A DNA stretch of 64,000 nt from Chlamydia caviae GPIC (lineage in GTDB: Bacteria > Chlamydiota > Chlamydiia > Chlamydiales > Chlamydiaceae). Made by a program: the position numbers and the translations under genes. Of this stretch, positions 39,553 through 49,472 are shown piece by piece. The notes under the pieces were generated by a model. That model saw nothing but the letters and a program-made list of their open reading frames with translations, was not told where the DNA came from and did not search any database. The stretch is from positions 930,001 to 994,000 of the forward strand of contig NC_003361.3 of NCBI RefSeq assembly GCF_000007605.1, written 5' to 3'. Position 1 is the first letter of the stretch. Each line of letters begins with the position of its first letter.

Positions 39553-41172
39553 TTAGTCCCCATGAAACAGAGAAAGAGCTAGAGAATTTAAAGCTCGGTA
39601 ATCAGGCTTTCCTGTGCCCAGCATCGGAATAGATTCCAGCTGATGCTGATAGGATATCTTCATTATGCTACTTGTTTTTAAGTTTTTTAGGATATCATTT
39701 ACTTCATTGAGATCTGTAGAAAACGTTGTAAATAAACACAGTTTTATCTTCTCTCCAGGAAGACCACAAACGACTAATGAAATCCCCTCTTGCTCATCAG
39801 GCAACCCGAAACCTTCAGTAAGTAGGCTCTCTAAAGCTTGTAAGCTTACCATCTCACTACCGATTTTTACGAAACGACTCAGCCTACCTTTTAAAAATAG
39901 CTGATTATTTCTATCCAGGTATCCCAAATCTCCCGTCACATACCAATTATCTCCCCCAAGACAAACGAATCCTTGACTAGGATCAGCCCCTAAATAACCA
40001 GAAAAGAGTGATGTCCCACGAATAACAACTAAACCGACCTCTCCCGATGATACAGGGACATGAGTTTCCTCAGAAACAATCATGACATCCATGCCTGCAA
40101 TAGGAGTCCCCACGCAACATTCATCCTTCGGGCTATCCTCATTATTAATTGCAATAACCGGAGAACACTCGGTAGTTCCATAACCTTGACGCAGAGTAAT
40201 GTGTGGGTAATCTTTTTCAGATTTTGCTCTTAAAGAGTTTTTTAACGCGTCACCACCAATAACTGCAAAACTCAAAGAACTTAAAGAAGATTCTTGTTTT
40301 TTAGCTGTTTTCAAAATGTAGTCGAGAAAGATAGGCGTGCTGCCTAAAAAAGTCGCATGAGTTTTATCTATAAGTTCTACAATCTTTTTAGGTTGCAAAG
40401 GATTGTAGGAGAAAACTACACATAAACCCGCTAGCATGGGGAAAAGCGCACAGCAATTAAACCCATAAGCATGAAACGGAGGAAGAAACGACATCATAAT
40501 GTCGTTTTCTGTAGGGTTGAAAAATTTTAAACAGGCTTTCTGATTCTCTATGAGATTTGCATGTGTTAATGGGACCCCTTTCGGAAGTTTTTCCGTCCCT
40601 GAGGTAAATAGAATAACAGCGGTGTCCTCTTCATCCTGACTTGAAATATTGAACAGGCGTATCAACCAGCGATAAGGTAGAGATAGATAAAACGCTATAC
40701 GCATCTTATCCCAAAGAGAGAGATGTTTACGTATAGTTTCCATGTAAATTAACTGTGCTGGATACTCAATATCACTGTGAACCTGGCGTAAATGATCAAC
40801 AAGTTGTTTAGAAGTTAGGATATGATTTACATGAGCGAGCTCCATACAAGCTACCATTTCACGAAATCCCTGACTCCAGTTAATCATAACGGGAATTTTA
40901 CCAGATAAGAGTATAGCGAAATAAGCAATATAGGCTCCCGCAGAAGCGGGCATCATGACTCCAATATGCTCATCGGGATATTTGGATATTTTTAAAGCTA
41001 AAGCTATAACAGCCTTACGTAGATCATCATAAGATAAAACCCCGAGCTGTTCATCCCAACAGCTGGCATCCGATCCCATTTCTGAACACAGTTTTAAGAA
41101 TTTCTGTAAAACAGTCCGACCGTCACGTAAACCTACACGACGTTTATTAGAATGATGCCAACGCTTATGCAT
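39553..41172 (-). CDS. aas: Acyl-ACP synthetase / acyl-activating enzyme (Aas-like)
   Basis: 539-residue AMP-forming enzyme. The P-loop motif is AVILFTSGTEKLPKGVPLTH, with later GYGTTECSP, YVTGDLGYLD and GTGKPDY (C-terminal lysine region). It lacks the acyltransferase half found in E. coli Aas; that activity is in the separate plsC 17 bp upstream. In C. trachomatis the equivalent (CT776) has been characterised as an acyl-ACP synthetase that activates host fatty acids. The same role is likely here. Confidence 0.9.
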   Translation of the reverse strand: MHKRWHHSNKRRVGLRDGRTVLQKFLKLCSEMGSDASCWDEQLGVLSYDDLRKAVIALALKISKYPDEHIGVMMPASAGAYIAYFAILLSGKIPVMINWSQGFREMVACMELAHVNHILTSKQLVDHLRQVHSDIEYPAQLIYMETIRKHLSLWDKMRIAFYLSLPYRWLIRLFNISSQDEEDTAVILFTSGTEKLPKGVPLTHANLIENQKACLKFFNPTENDIMMSFLPPFHAYGFNCCALFPMLAGLCVVFSYNPLQPKKIVELIDKTHATFLGSTPIFLDYILKTAKKQESSLSSLSFAVIGGDALKNSLRAKSEKDYPHITLRQGYGTTECSPVIAINNEDSPKDECCVGTPIAGMDVMIVSEETHVPVSSGEVGLVVIRGTSLFSGYLGADPSQGFVCLGGDNWYVTGDLGYLDRNNQLFLKGRLSRFVKIGSEMVSLQALESLLTEGFGLPDEQEGISLVVCGLPGEKIKLCLFTTFSTDLNEVNDILKNLKTSSIMKISYQHQLESIPMLGTGKPDYRALNSLALSLFHGD

Positions 41173-41189
41173 ACCATAACTCCGCTACA

Positions 41190-41951
41190 TTAGGCATAAG
41201 GAATTTCTATAGGAAAACTCTCTTCTTCCTCATTGAACCACGAAGCAAGAAAAGCATTTAAATCCTGTTTTGTAGGGAATTGTTTTAAGAAGTCGTTGTC
41301 TATTTGCTGTATCGTTACTTTCACAAAGCGTTTCGGCATAAAAAATAATCCCCGACGCAATAGGGCTCGCACAGCTTCCTTAAATACTATCCCCAACTTA
41401 GGTGTAGATTGAGTTTTATAACGCGAAAAAGCGCTGCCCCATAATCCGCTAATACGTATCAAAAATACGTTACACGCCTTGGATTTATGCAATAACACGT
41501 GTGCGGAATACTGATTAACTATTTCTTCTTTACCATTCTTTGACAATCTACCCGAAGGATACAGTAAGACGCTGCCCCGATTATCCAAGACGCTAATTGT
41601 CTGATTGTAAAACTCTTCCATCTGTTCGATAGTCTTTTTACACTCTCTTCCAGGAACAATATTGGGTACAGGTATAGCCCTGACAGAATTTAAGAACCAG
41701 CGAACTACGGTATTCTTAAATAAATAACTCACAGCAAGAGGACGCACATGAAAACGTGGCCAAAATAAGTATTCAAGAATTACCGGATCAATTTCAGCTA
41801 CATGATTTGATAAAAACAGGCTGCCTTGATTGGGATTGGGTTTGAGAGACTTTAAACCCTCTAGTTTTATCTTGTAGCGCAATTTTAAGGCAAAGCCAAC
41901 GAGAGATGCATAGGTAGTTTCATAGATAGTGCGCCACATCTTAACTATCAT
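41190..41951 (-). CDS. plsC: 1-acyl-glycerol-3-phosphate acyltransferase (PlsC-type)
   Basis: 253 residues with the HX4D motif NHVAEID (H50, D55) and a later YPSGRLSK region, where the family usually has the EGTR-type glycerophosphate site. A hydrophobic N-terminal segment should hold it at the membrane. It adds the sn-2 acyl chain to make phosphatidic acid. It is first in a minus-strand row with aas (17 bp) and the AONS gene. Confidence 0.88.
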   Translation of the reverse strand: MIVKMWRTIYETTYASLVGFALKLRYKIKLEGLKSLKPNPNQGSLFLSNHVAEIDPVILEYLFWPRFHVRPLAVSYLFKNTVVRWFLNSVRAIPVPNIVPGRECKKTIEQMEEFYNQTISVLDNRGSVLLYPSGRLSKNGKEEIVNQYSAHVLLHKSKACNVFLIRISGLWGSAFSRYKTQSTPKLGIVFKEAVRALLRRGLFFMPKRFVKVTIQQIDNDFLKQFPTKQDLNAFLASWFNEEEESFPIEIPYA

Positions 41952-42058
41952 AGGTAACCTTTTCCCATAACAAATTCTCTTACAACCCCTCTAGTAAGTT
42001 TAACATAATCCCGGCTTTTGATAGTATGGTTTAGCTATTACTTAGGAAAAAAATCACT

Positions 42059-43039
42059 ATGCCGTCTCATTTGCTAGACTATCAAAGAGTTGCAGAAAGT
42101 ATAGTTGAGAAAACAATCGCCGAGTTAATCCGTTACCGACAGCGCCTCCCTCTGGTTCATTTCTGGACAAAACCCGATGGATCTTTTGTCACTCCTGCAG
42201 ACTACGCGGTCCAATATTGTCTGCAAAAAAAACTCTCAACAACCTTTCCACACATTCCGTTTATAGGAGAGGAAGTCCTAGACCCTGTAAATGATAATCA
42301 TAAAATTAACAAAATTTTAGAATTTGTTCATAAACTAGATCCTCAAGTAACGCCTGAAGATCTTCTAGAGACATTAACGCCCTATCAAGAAACCTCCTCG
42401 TTATATTGGCTTGTTGATCCTATCGATGGTACGTCCGGATTTATCAAAAATAGGTTTTTTGCCACGGCAGTATCTCTCATTTATGAAGATAAGCCTATAC
42501 TTGCGGTGATGGCTTGCCCATCGACGGACCCTCATACCTATAAAATCTATTCTGCTGCAAAAAACCACGGCGTCTCCTTATTCGGCACCGCAATTGAATC
42601 CAGACGTTATTTAAGATCTGGAACCACATTAACAGGGAGGTTTTGCGAAGCTTCTTTAGCAGCACGAAACCAACAACACCACACCACACGTTTATTAAGC
42701 TTATCCCTACCTGGGCAACCTCAGGCTTGCCGTGTTGATAGCCAATACAAATATGCTATGGTTGCTGAAGGCGCTGTAGACTTTTTTATCCGTTATCCTT
42801 TCGCTATTTCCCAAGCAAAAACTTGGGATCATGCTCCCGGAGCATTTTTAGTCGAGGAATCTGGTGGTAGTGTTTCTGATATTTTTGGAAATCCACTAAA
42901 TTATCGTAGGGAGGGTTTCATTTTAGAAAACCACCCCATCATTTTAGCTTCTGGAAATGAAGAGATTCATAGAATTACTTTAGAAGCTCTACAAGAACGT
43001 TGCAACGTTGTTCCTGAGGAAAACTTACTCGCTTATTAA
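42059..43039 (+). CDS. cysQ: 3'(2'),5'-bisphosphate nucleotidase, inositol-monophosphatase family
   Basis: 326 residues. The metal-binding motifs of the family are all present: GEEVLD, WLVDPIDGTSGF (D120, D123) and WDHAPGAFLVEESGG. It removes the 3'-phosphate of adenosine 3',5'-bisphosphate or a related substrate. The length and FVTPADYAVQ motif are closer to the eukaryotic HAL2/SAL1 type than to E. coli CysQ. No sulfate assimilation genes are in the window. The stop overlaps the convergent leucine dehydrogenase gene by 4 bp. Confidence 0.88.
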   Translation: MPSHLLDYQRVAESIVEKTIAELIRYRQRLPLVHFWTKPDGSFVTPADYAVQYCLQKKLSTTFPHIPFIGEEVLDPVNDNHKINKILEFVHKLDPQVTPEDLLETLTPYQETSSLYWLVDPIDGTSGFIKNRFFATAVSLIYEDKPILAVMACPSTDPHTYKIYSAAKNHGVSLFGTAIESRRYLRSGTTLTGRFCEASLAARNQQHHTTRLLSLSLPGQPQACRVDSQYKYAMVAEGAVDFFIRYPFAISQAKTWDHAPGAFLVEESGGSVSDIFGNPLNYRREGFILENHPIILASGNEEIHRITLEALQERCNVVPEENLLAY

Positions 43040-44085
43040 ATATAAGCGGTAAGTTTTTCTTCTACTATACTATCAGATAGAATTACGGTATCTTTATTAG
43101 AGGCTTTACTCTGTTCATAAATTTCTCTAAGAATCAGAGGAAGTCTACTAACCTTTTGTAAGACGGCTTTCGGACAATAAGGCTTGCCGACTGCAAGTGC
43201 CACATTCAATAAGCCTCCAGCATTCGCTAGATAGTCTGGAGCATATAAGATCCCCCTAGCATGAAGAGCAGCGCCTAAAGAAGCGTTTTCTAGTTGATTA
43301 TTTGCAGCTCCAACAATTGCACGACAGCGCAAATTGTCGACATTACTGTTATTAATCACCCCACCAAATGCACATGGAACAAAAATGTCACATTCTAATG
43401 TTGGGAAAGCGTCTTTAGAAACAACAGTGACGCTATAGAATTTGGTAATTTCTTGAAGGACCTCTTGATTCGTCTCGGAAACATAAAGTTCCGCACCTTC
43501 GAAAAATAGAGAGTGGAGTAATTTTCTACCCACAGCACCAAGACCTTGAATACCGATCTTTTTCCCCTTTAAAGAAGAGTCACCCCACAACTGCTCTGCT
43601 GTTTCCTTTATACATAAAAAGACTCCGTGAGCTGTGTAAATTGAAGGATCACCACTTACGCTTTCTATACCGCATACCCAAGGAGTCTCCTGATTAATGA
43701 TGTTGATATCATGAACAGATACTCCCATATCTTCAGCGGCTATATAGCGACCACCAAGCGAATCTACCGCCTGACCAAAAGCACGGAGCATAGCCTCAGT
43801 AGGACGTGTCATACCTTTTGGAAGAATGATAACACTTTTTCCTCCGCCTGTTTCTGTCTCACTGAGAACTGCTTTATATGTCATCCCTTTAGACAAACGT
43901 AAAACGTCTGTTAAGGCATCATCAAAAGAATTATAAGCAAAAGCACGAACCCCACCTAATGCAGGGCCCACTAGCGTTTGATGAATAGCGATCAAAGCGT
44001 GTAGCTGTACGCTTTCACACGTTACTTCTATCACACGTTCGTAATCTTCTATATTTATATCTTTGAACACTAGGGGATATTTCAT
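43036..44085 (-). CDS. ldh: Leucine/phenylalanine/valine-type amino acid dehydrogenase
   Basis: 349 residues of the Glu/Leu/Phe/Val dehydrogenase family. It has GPALGGVRAF, ETGGGKSVIILP (catalytic lysine region, about 75-86) and the Rossmann loop GLGAVGRKL (about 179-187). NAD-dependent leucine deamination is the probable reaction; leucine versus valine or phenylalanine cannot be fixed by eye. A promoter candidate (44123-44151) lies 38 bp upstream. It is convergent with cysQ. Confidence 0.85.
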   Translation of the reverse strand: MKYPLVFKDINIEDYERVIEVTCESVQLHALIAIHQTLVGPALGGVRAFAYNSFDDALTDVLRLSKGMTYKAVLSETETGGGKSVIILPKGMTRPTEAMLRAFGQAVDSLGGRYIAAEDMGVSVHDINIINQETPWVCGIESVSGDPSIYTAHGVFLCIKETAEQLWGDSSLKGKKIGIQGLGAVGRKLLHSLFFEGAELYVSETNQEVLQEITKFYSVTVVSKDAFPTLECDIFVPCAFGGVINNSNVDNLRCRAIVGAANNQLENASLGAALHARGILYAPDYLANAGGLLNVALAVGKPYCPKAVLQKVSRLPLILREIYEQSKASNKDTVILSDSIVEEKLTAYI

Positions 44086-44122
44086 AATCTTAAAATGGAA
44101 GAATTTGCAATTATAATACGCG

Positions 44123-44151
44123 AGTATTGTATAGATTTAATTAAAAGTCAA
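44123..44151 (-). promoter_or_regulatory. Candidate promoter of the leucine dehydrogenase gene
   Basis: Minus strand: TTGACT (44146-44151), a 17-nt spacer, and AATACT (44123-44128). The -35 is near consensus, the -10 matches four of six. The predicted leader is about 35 nt. Confidence 0.4.
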
Positions 44152-44251
44152 TTAACCAAACCCTCTCCCTTCTCTTAAAATTCCTCACGTGATACGCTAA
44201 GGGCCTCCGAAAAACTAGAAAGTAAAAAAAAGTCTATAACGAGAGTGGCTT

Positions 44252-44902
44252 ATGTCTGAAAAACCATCTTTATCGATCATGCATCCTTGGCACGGTCCTA
44301 TACTAACTCAAGATAACTACGAATCTCTATGTTGTTATATAGAAATTACCCCACAGGACTCTGTAAAGTTTGAATTAGACAAAGCTACCGGTTTATTGAA
44401 AGTAGACCGTCCTCAAAAATTTTCTAACTTCTGTCCTTGTTTATACGGATTGTTACCTAGAACATATTGTGGGGAACTCTCTGGGAAGTATAGTGGAGAA
44501 CAGAGCTTGAAAGAGAATATACAAGGAGATGATGATCCCTTGGATATCTGTGTGCTGACGGAAAAGAATATTACCCACGGCAATATCTTGCTTCAAGCAC
44601 GTCCTATTGGAGGATTACGTATTATTGATTCTGGAGAGGCTGACGATAAGATTATCGCTGTTCTTGAAGATGATTTAGTATTTTCAGAAATTCAAGACAT
44701 TTCGGACTGCCCTTGCACAGTTCTCGATATGATCCAACACTATTTTCTGACTTATAAAGCATCCCCAGAGCATTTGATCCACGGCAAACCTGCAAAAATT
44801 GAAATCGTAGGTATCTATGGAAAGAAAGAAGCTCAAAAAGTAATCGAGCTTGCTCATCAAGATTATCTAAATAAATTTTGTAGAGAAAAAACAACGATAT
44901 AA
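44252..44902 (+). CDS. ppa: Inorganic pyrophosphatase
   Basis: 216 residues of the soluble family I enzyme. The metal-binding motif is [11 protein letters not shown], with upstream [16 protein letters not shown] and downstream LEDDLVF. It clears pyrophosphate made by synthetases such as the tRNA synthetases and Aas in this window. It is longer than E. coli Ppa (176), more like the eukaryotic/chlamydial form. It is followed by a hairpin shared with the convergent Nudix gene. Confidence 0.93.
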   Translation: MSEKPSLSIMHPWHGPILTQDNYESLCCYIEITPQDSVKFELDKATGLLKVDRPQKFSNFCPCLYGLLPRTYCGELSGKYSGEQSLKENIQGDDDPLDICVLTEKNITHGNILLQARPIGGLRIIDSGEADDKIIAVLEDDLVFSEIQDISDCPCTVLDMIQHYFLTYKASPEHLIHGKPAKIEIVGIYGKKEAQKVIELAHQDYLNKFCREKTTI

Positions 44903-44908
44903 ATGTTT

Positions 44909-44930
44909 AAGGAGAGGTTTCCCTCTCCTT
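44909..44930. terminator. Terminator between ppa and the Nudix gene
   Basis: AAGGAGAGG (44909-44917) pairs with CCTCTCCTT (44922-44930), a perfect 9-bp stem with loop TTTC. A/T-rich flanks on both sides suggest it serves both convergent genes. Confidence 0.65.
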
Positions 44931-44942
44931 ACATTTTATAAT

Positions 44943-45392
44943 TTAGGATGAGAAGAGGTAGCTGTTGATAAATTTATCAGCTTCTCCAGCAATCTCCTTA
45001 AGCTCTGGGAAATTCAATAAACGCATTCCTTCTTGAATGCTTAACCATTGAGTGTCACAAATTTCCTCTGGATCCGCGTGTACATCCCCTTGAACTTCTG
45101 CTAAAAAGTAAGTAACTTCTTTGCGAACAAACACCTCGTTATCATTAAAAGAGTAGTGTTCTACAAGAACTTTTGGGAAAAAATCGACTACACTTAAGCC
45201 TGTTTCTTCAACCAGCTCTCTTTCTGCAGCCTCCTGAGGACCTTCTTTATCTTCAGAATGACCTTTAGGAAATCCCCAATGCTTACCTTGGGTATGGCAG
45301 ATAAAACAAGCTTTCAGCGTACTTCTATCTGGAGTACCAAAAAACTTTATGGGAATAATGCCAAAAGAGTATTCATACTTTGTCTTCATCAT
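44943..45392 (-). CDS. Nudix hydrolase (Ap4A/dinucleotide polyphosphate type)
   Basis: 149 residues with a complete Nudix box: [20 protein letters not shown] followed by TGL (GX5EX7REUXEEXGU). The WGFPKGHSE lead-in is common to dinucleoside tetraphosphatase-type members. Substrate is not certain. Two consecutive ATGs begin the frame. It starts 2 bp after the fabF stop and is probably co-transcribed with it. Confidence 0.85.
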   Translation of the reverse strand: MMKTKYEYSFGIIPIKFFGTPDRSTLKACFICHTQGKHWGFPKGHSEDKEGPQEAAERELVEETGLSVVDFFPKVLVEHYSFNDNEVFVRKEVTYFLAEVQGDVHADPEEICDTQWLSIQEGMRLLNFPELKEIAGEADKFINSYLFSS

Positions 45393-45394
45393 AA

Positions 45395-46645
45395 TTAGGG
45401 TATATACCTCGAGAATAATATCGTTGAATTATGTCCACCAAAACCAAAAGAATTCGACATAGCAACGTCAATATCCCAATCTTGGGCCTTATTTGCAACC
45501 ACGTCAAAATCATCAATTTCTGCAATCGGGTTCTCTAAATTAATCGTAGGATGTAATTTGCCCGTTTGAATTGCTTGAATTGTTGCAACAGCTTCGACTC
45601 CCCCAGCCGCTCCCAGGCAATGACCTATAAGAGACTTTGTGGAATTCATTCGTAAATTTTTCACATGACTACCAAAAGCTTTTTTCAATGCCAAAACTTC
45701 CGATATGTCTCCTAGAGGAGTTGATGTCCCATGAGCATTAATATAATTTACGCGTTCTTTAGGAATGCCAGAACTCTCTAGAGCTCCAAGAATACATGAA
45801 GTAATGCCCTCTCCATCATCTCTAGGAGCTGTAATATGGAAAGCATCACAGGTGGTATATGAACCAAGTATCTCCGCATATATCGGAGCTCCTCGCTTCA
45901 AAGCGTTCTCTAAAGTTTCTAAAACTAAAACTCCAGCTCCCTCTCCAATAACAAAACCATCTCTATCTCTATCCCAAGGACGAGACGCTTCTTGAGGAGC
46001 GTCATTCCTCTCCGATAAAGCACGGTTAGCAATAAAACCGGTCAATCCGACACGGTTCACTGCAGCCTCAGTTCCACCACAAACTATCATGTCAGAACGT
46101 CCGGAAACAAGATGCTGGTAAGCTGCATCAATACAATAATTCGAAGTTGCGCAAGCTGTGGAGATCGAATAATTTGGACCCATAAGTCCAAAGTCCATAG
46201 CAATAAGCGCAGGAGCCATATTAGTAATAATATAAGGGATAAAGAAAGGAGAAAGCTTCTTATTGCCTAAAATAAGACGTTCCATACCTTCATCTAAAGT
46301 CTGTAGACCTCCCATACCAGAGCCGATGATAACACCGCAACGGAGAGGATCAGCAGGAAGATTGTCTTTATCCCATCGAGACATCGCAATAGCTTTTTTA
46401 GCTGCAACTACTGCGTAAGTAATAAAAGGATCAACTCTACGTGCTTGTTTTTTATCTAAATAAGGCTCGGGATTAAATTCAGGAATCCAAGCAGCAAAAC
46501 GGGTAGCATAATCTTCGCATGGAAAAGAAGTGATTGTACGAACGCCACTGATACCAGCAAGCAGGTTATCATAAAAGGTGTCTATTTCATTGCCCAAACA
46601 AGAAACAACGCCCAATCCCGTGACTACTACACGTTTTTTATTCAT
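45395..46645 (-). CDS. fabF: 3-oxoacyl-ACP synthase II
   Basis: FabF elongates acyl-ACP with malonyl-ACP in type II fatty acid synthesis. The 416-residue protein has the active-site Cys in [10 protein letters not shown], and the two His regions [11 protein letters not shown] and [13 protein letters not shown]. Start [15 protein letters not shown] is standard. It is 17 bp after rsfS and 2 bp before the Nudix gene. Confidence 0.97.
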   Translation of the reverse strand: MNKKRVVVTGLGVVSCLGNEIDTFYDNLLAGISGVRTITSFPCEDYATRFAAWIPEFNPEPYLDKKQARRVDPFITYAVVAAKKAIAMSRWDKDNLPADPLRCGVIIGSGMGGLQTLDEGMERLILGNKKLSPFFIPYIITNMAPALIAMDFGLMGPNYSISTACATSNYCIDAAYQHLVSGRSDMIVCGGTEAAVNRVGLTGFIANRALSERNDAPQEASRPWDRDRDGFVIGEGAGVLVLETLENALKRGAPIYAEILGSYTTCDAFHITAPRDDGEGITSCILGALESSGIPKERVNYINAHGTSTPLGDISEVLALKKAFGSHVKNLRMNSTKSLIGHCLGAAGGVEAVATIQAIQTGKLHPTINLENPIAEIDDFDVVANKAQDWDIDVAMSNSFGFGGHNSTILFSRYIP

Positions 46646-46662
46646 AAAGTTATTCTACCCCG

Positions 46663-47022
46663 TTAAGAAGCTAGAAGCTTGGATGTAATAATGGAACCGT
46701 CCTTCCATAACTCCTCCAGACGATAATGATCTCTGATGGATGAGATAAACAAATGGATGACGATAAATCCGTAATCTATAACTACCCAGTCACCATGGCT
46801 TAACCCCTCTACATGTAAAGGAGAAACATTATACTGTTTCAATTCCTCTACAATGGTGTCTGCCAAAGCTTTTACATGTACACCAACATTTCCTTCAGCA
46901 AAAATAAAGTAATCTGTGAGCTGAGAAATGGCACGGACATCTAAGACAACAGGGTTATTGCCTTTTTTGTTATCAATAATTTTGGCAACTACTTTTAATA
47001 AATTAAAGTAAAATAAATCCAT
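46663..47022 (-). CDS. rsfS: Ribosomal silencing factor RsfS (YbeB/Iojap)
   Basis: 119 residues with the RsfS core: DVRAISQLTDYFIFAEG, HVEGLSHGDWVVIDYG and HLFISSIRDHYRLEELW. It binds L14 and blocks subunit joining when nutrients are limiting. Upstream on the same strand is a HAD phosphatase; 58 bp separate them. Confidence 0.94.
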   Translation of the reverse strand: MDLFYFNLLKVVAKIIDNKKGNNPVVLDVRAISQLTDYFIFAEGNVGVHVKALADTIVEELKQYNVSPLHVEGLSHGDWVVIDYGFIVIHLFISSIRDHYRLEELWKDGSIITSKLLAS

Positions 47023-47080
47023 AGAAACTAGTATGAGAATACTCGATTATCTAGGATAAGGTCGAGCTTTTTTTCTTAGG

Positions 47081-47722
47081 TTAAATAATATTCCAGTAAT
47101 ACTTTCTAGCCATTTTTCTAAGTCTTCCTTTAGGTCGTACTACGGTTTTTTCCTCACCTAGCAAAAGAAAGGGCAGATCTAAAATATGATCTGAGAAAGT
47201 ATGGCTTCTTGCACGCCCTATTTTTTTAAGATGGCTAAGTATTTTCGCTTTATTATCCCCAGTTAGACATTGATTTGCAAGCATTTGCCCTCTAGAAAAT
47301 TCTTGAAACCCTGAGGCATAACACATATCCGCTCCAAGTCTCTCGGCTATGGGCCGAACAATAAAATCTGGAGACGAGGAAAAAATCATGACTTCCCCTG
47401 AAGAATCCTCCAAAGCTTCATGAAATTTTTCTAAAGCAGGAGGGTAAAAATCTTTTTCTTTTAATGTTTCGGCAAACTCTAGAGCCATGGAAGAAAGATT
47501 ATCAAATGAGACTGTCGAGAGCAAAGAAGAGGCGATTCGCGAATAAAATGAAGGCAAATCTAAAAAAAAAAATCGAAAACGAAGAAAAAACAAACAGCAA
47601 GAAGGGAGGGTTTTATAAGAGAATAAGCGGTGTCCTAAAGCGTATTTATAAAACCCTATACTACTATTACCTCGTAGCAATGTACCATCTAAATCAAAAG
47701 CATATATACAAGATCGTCTCAT
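47081..47722 (-). CDS. HAD-superfamily phosphatase (subfamily IB-like)
   Basis: 213 residues. HAD motif I is FDLDGTLLRGNSS (about residues 9-21), motif II lies in IFSSSPDFIV, and a Lys/Asp segment NKAKILSHLKK with FSDHILDLPFL gives motifs III and IV. It resembles the phosphoserine-phosphatase-like IB group, but the substrate is unknown. The start ATG overlaps the stop of the coiled-coil gene as ATGA (47719-47722), a sign of translational coupling. Confidence 0.8.
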   Translation of the reverse strand: MRRSCIYAFDLDGTLLRGNSSIGFYKYALGHRLFSYKTLPSCCLFFLRFRFFFLDLPSFYSRIASSLLSTVSFDNLSSMALEFAETLKEKDFYPPALEKFHEALEDSSGEVMIFSSSPDFIVRPIAERLGADMCYASGFQEFSRGQMLANQCLTGDNKAKILSHLKKIGRARSHTFSDHILDLPFLLLGEEKTVVRPKGRLRKMARKYYWNII

Positions 47723-49383
47723 GTTAACTGCTGGATTTGTCGCTTCAGATCTAGGATCCCTTGATCCAATTCATCTAAAGCACGTTTGTCTTCTTCAACT
47801 AGAGCACTATATTGCATAGCACGATCAAAATCCAGGCCCGAAGATCCAAGAAGTTTCTTATCTTGTTCTAGTTTGTCCTTCAATTCTTTACGACGTTCCA
47901 GTCTTTGAGACAAAACCTGCCGCATATTTGTGAGTTTTTCACGAGAATCGGGAGAAGACAGTAGCTGTTCTTCAAAAAACGCTGCTATATGCTGCGAGGT
48001 TAGATTTAATCGATTGTCTAAGGCAATTCTTTCCGAAGCGGACAAGAAAGCCGCTTTGGTTAAAGATTCTTTCAATTCTTGCCATTCTGAACGCGCCTGC
48101 AGATGGATATCCCCAGAAATACACTTTTCAGAAAACAACTGGATCTTATCAGTCAGCTCTTTAATCGCTTCCTGTCTAATCTGTCTATCTCGAGCTAATT
48201 GCTCTTGATACGCTTGTTCTGCGGCCTCTTGTTTTTCGCGAAGCTTTTCAAACAGAGCTTGCAACTCTGCTTTTAAAGCAACAACATCATCATGCACTAA
48301 GTCTAGAGCGCGTATACGTTTTGTAGCTGCATCTAAATCTTTGCGAATTTTAAAAAGATCACCGCCCTCTTCCAATACTTGAGCTATATTTGTTAAGTGG
48401 TCACGAACATCTTTAGAATTTTCTGCAGATGTAACCCGTAACCGACTTTGCTCCTGACGAATTTCTTTTTCTAAACCTTTGAGCTGATCCCAACACTTAC
48501 TTAGTTTCAAACGAGTGTCAGAGAATACAGCGGAGGAAACAGCTAAACACTTAGCAGCTTGCTGTAGATTTTTGATTTCCTTCCGTAAAAAAAAAACGGA
48601 ACGCTTTAATGCATCTTTATCTGCACGAGAAAAATACTTGGAAACAAAAGACTCGACATCTTCTGCAAAAGCTTCACTGACCTTCTCAATAAGTTCTTTT
48701 CTTTTCGGAAATACTTGATTTCCTAAAGAAGATAAACGTTGGAAAAACTTACTTTTCATGCGCATACGCATGCCAACATTCATTAATTCCTTTCGCAAAT
48801 CAATGATTCTTGCGGAGAAACTACTTAACCAGACTAAAGAAGCGTGCAAGTCTTTATAGAAAGTCTTGCGTTTTTCCAAGGTCTGCGTTTCTAAAAATAC
48901 GGATTGTTCTTCTTGTACTGTCAGAGGATTGGTTCCCTCTAAGAAACTAGTTACATCTTGCTCAAGGCAAGATATGGCTAACTCAATCTGTCCAACAACA
49001 AAAGTCCCTTCTTCATCTTGTAAGGATTTAATATGCCGTCCTTCCTTCGTTAAATCAATGTAGCGACGCCAAAATTCAGCCCGCTTACCAACGTTTTCTA
49101 CTTGATGGAATAATGGAAGACAGTGCTTTCGTATCGCCCAAAACAGCTTTAAATTTGCTCCTTGGTTGTTTCTTAAGGCTTGTTCCATTTTCTCTAAACT
49201 AAAAGCGACCTGTTCTTCGATTAATGAAAATCCAGATAACTCTTGAGTAAATATGGTAAAGGATTCATTAGTTACTGCGGCGTTAGAAATGTCATCACTT
49301 TTAGATTTCATTTCCTCACTAGAAACCACTATAGAACCTTGTTTTGCTTCTGAAGAATGAAAGCTGTTGTCTGAAGTATCCAT
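47719..49383 (-). CDS. Large coiled-coil protein, unknown
   Basis: 554 residues, almost wholly helical, with long heptad-like stretches rich in Glu, Lys, Leu and Gln (for example residues 290-440: LEKEIRQEQSRL and LREKQEAAEQAYQEQLA). No signal peptide or membrane helix is seen. The first 40 residues are Ser/acidic and likely disordered. It corresponds by order to CT768. The stop is shared (ATGA) with the HAD phosphatase start. It diverges from mqnC. Function unknown. Confidence 0.75.
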   Translation of the reverse strand: MDTSDNSFHSSEAKQGSIVVSSEEMKSKSDDISNAAVTNESFTIFTQELSGFSLIEEQVAFSLEKMEQALRNNQGANLKLFWAIRKHCLPLFHQVENVGKRAEFWRRYIDLTKEGRHIKSLQDEEGTFVVGQIELAISCLEQDVTSFLEGTNPLTVQEEQSVFLETQTLEKRKTFYKDLHASLVWLSSFSARIIDLRKELMNVGMRMRMKSKFFQRLSSLGNQVFPKRKELIEKVSEAFAEDVESFVSKYFSRADKDALKRSVFFLRKEIKNLQQAAKCLAVSSAVFSDTRLKLSKCWDQLKGLEKEIRQEQSRLRVTSAENSKDVRDHLTNIAQVLEEGGDLFKIRKDLDAATKRIRALDLVHDDVVALKAELQALFEKLREKQEAAEQAYQEQLARDRQIRQEAIKELTDKIQLFSEKCISGDIHLQARSEWQELKESLTKAAFLSASERIALDNRLNLTSQHIAAFFEEQLLSSPDSREKLTNMRQVLSQRLERRKELKDKLEQDKKLLGSSGLDFDRAMQYSALVEEDKRALDELDQGILDLKRQIQQLT

Positions 49384-49472
49384 AATAACAACTTAGGGTG
49401 TAGGGCTTGACAAAGAAATAATGAATAGAAGATAAAGTTTGCCCCCGCTCTGCATTATCGTCAATCGTTTTT

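Noticed and set aside
47464..47727. 87-residue Lys-rich plus-strand ORF
   Set aside because: It is antisense to the HAD phosphatase gene, has no Shine-Dalgarno and has the composition expected of a shadow frame.
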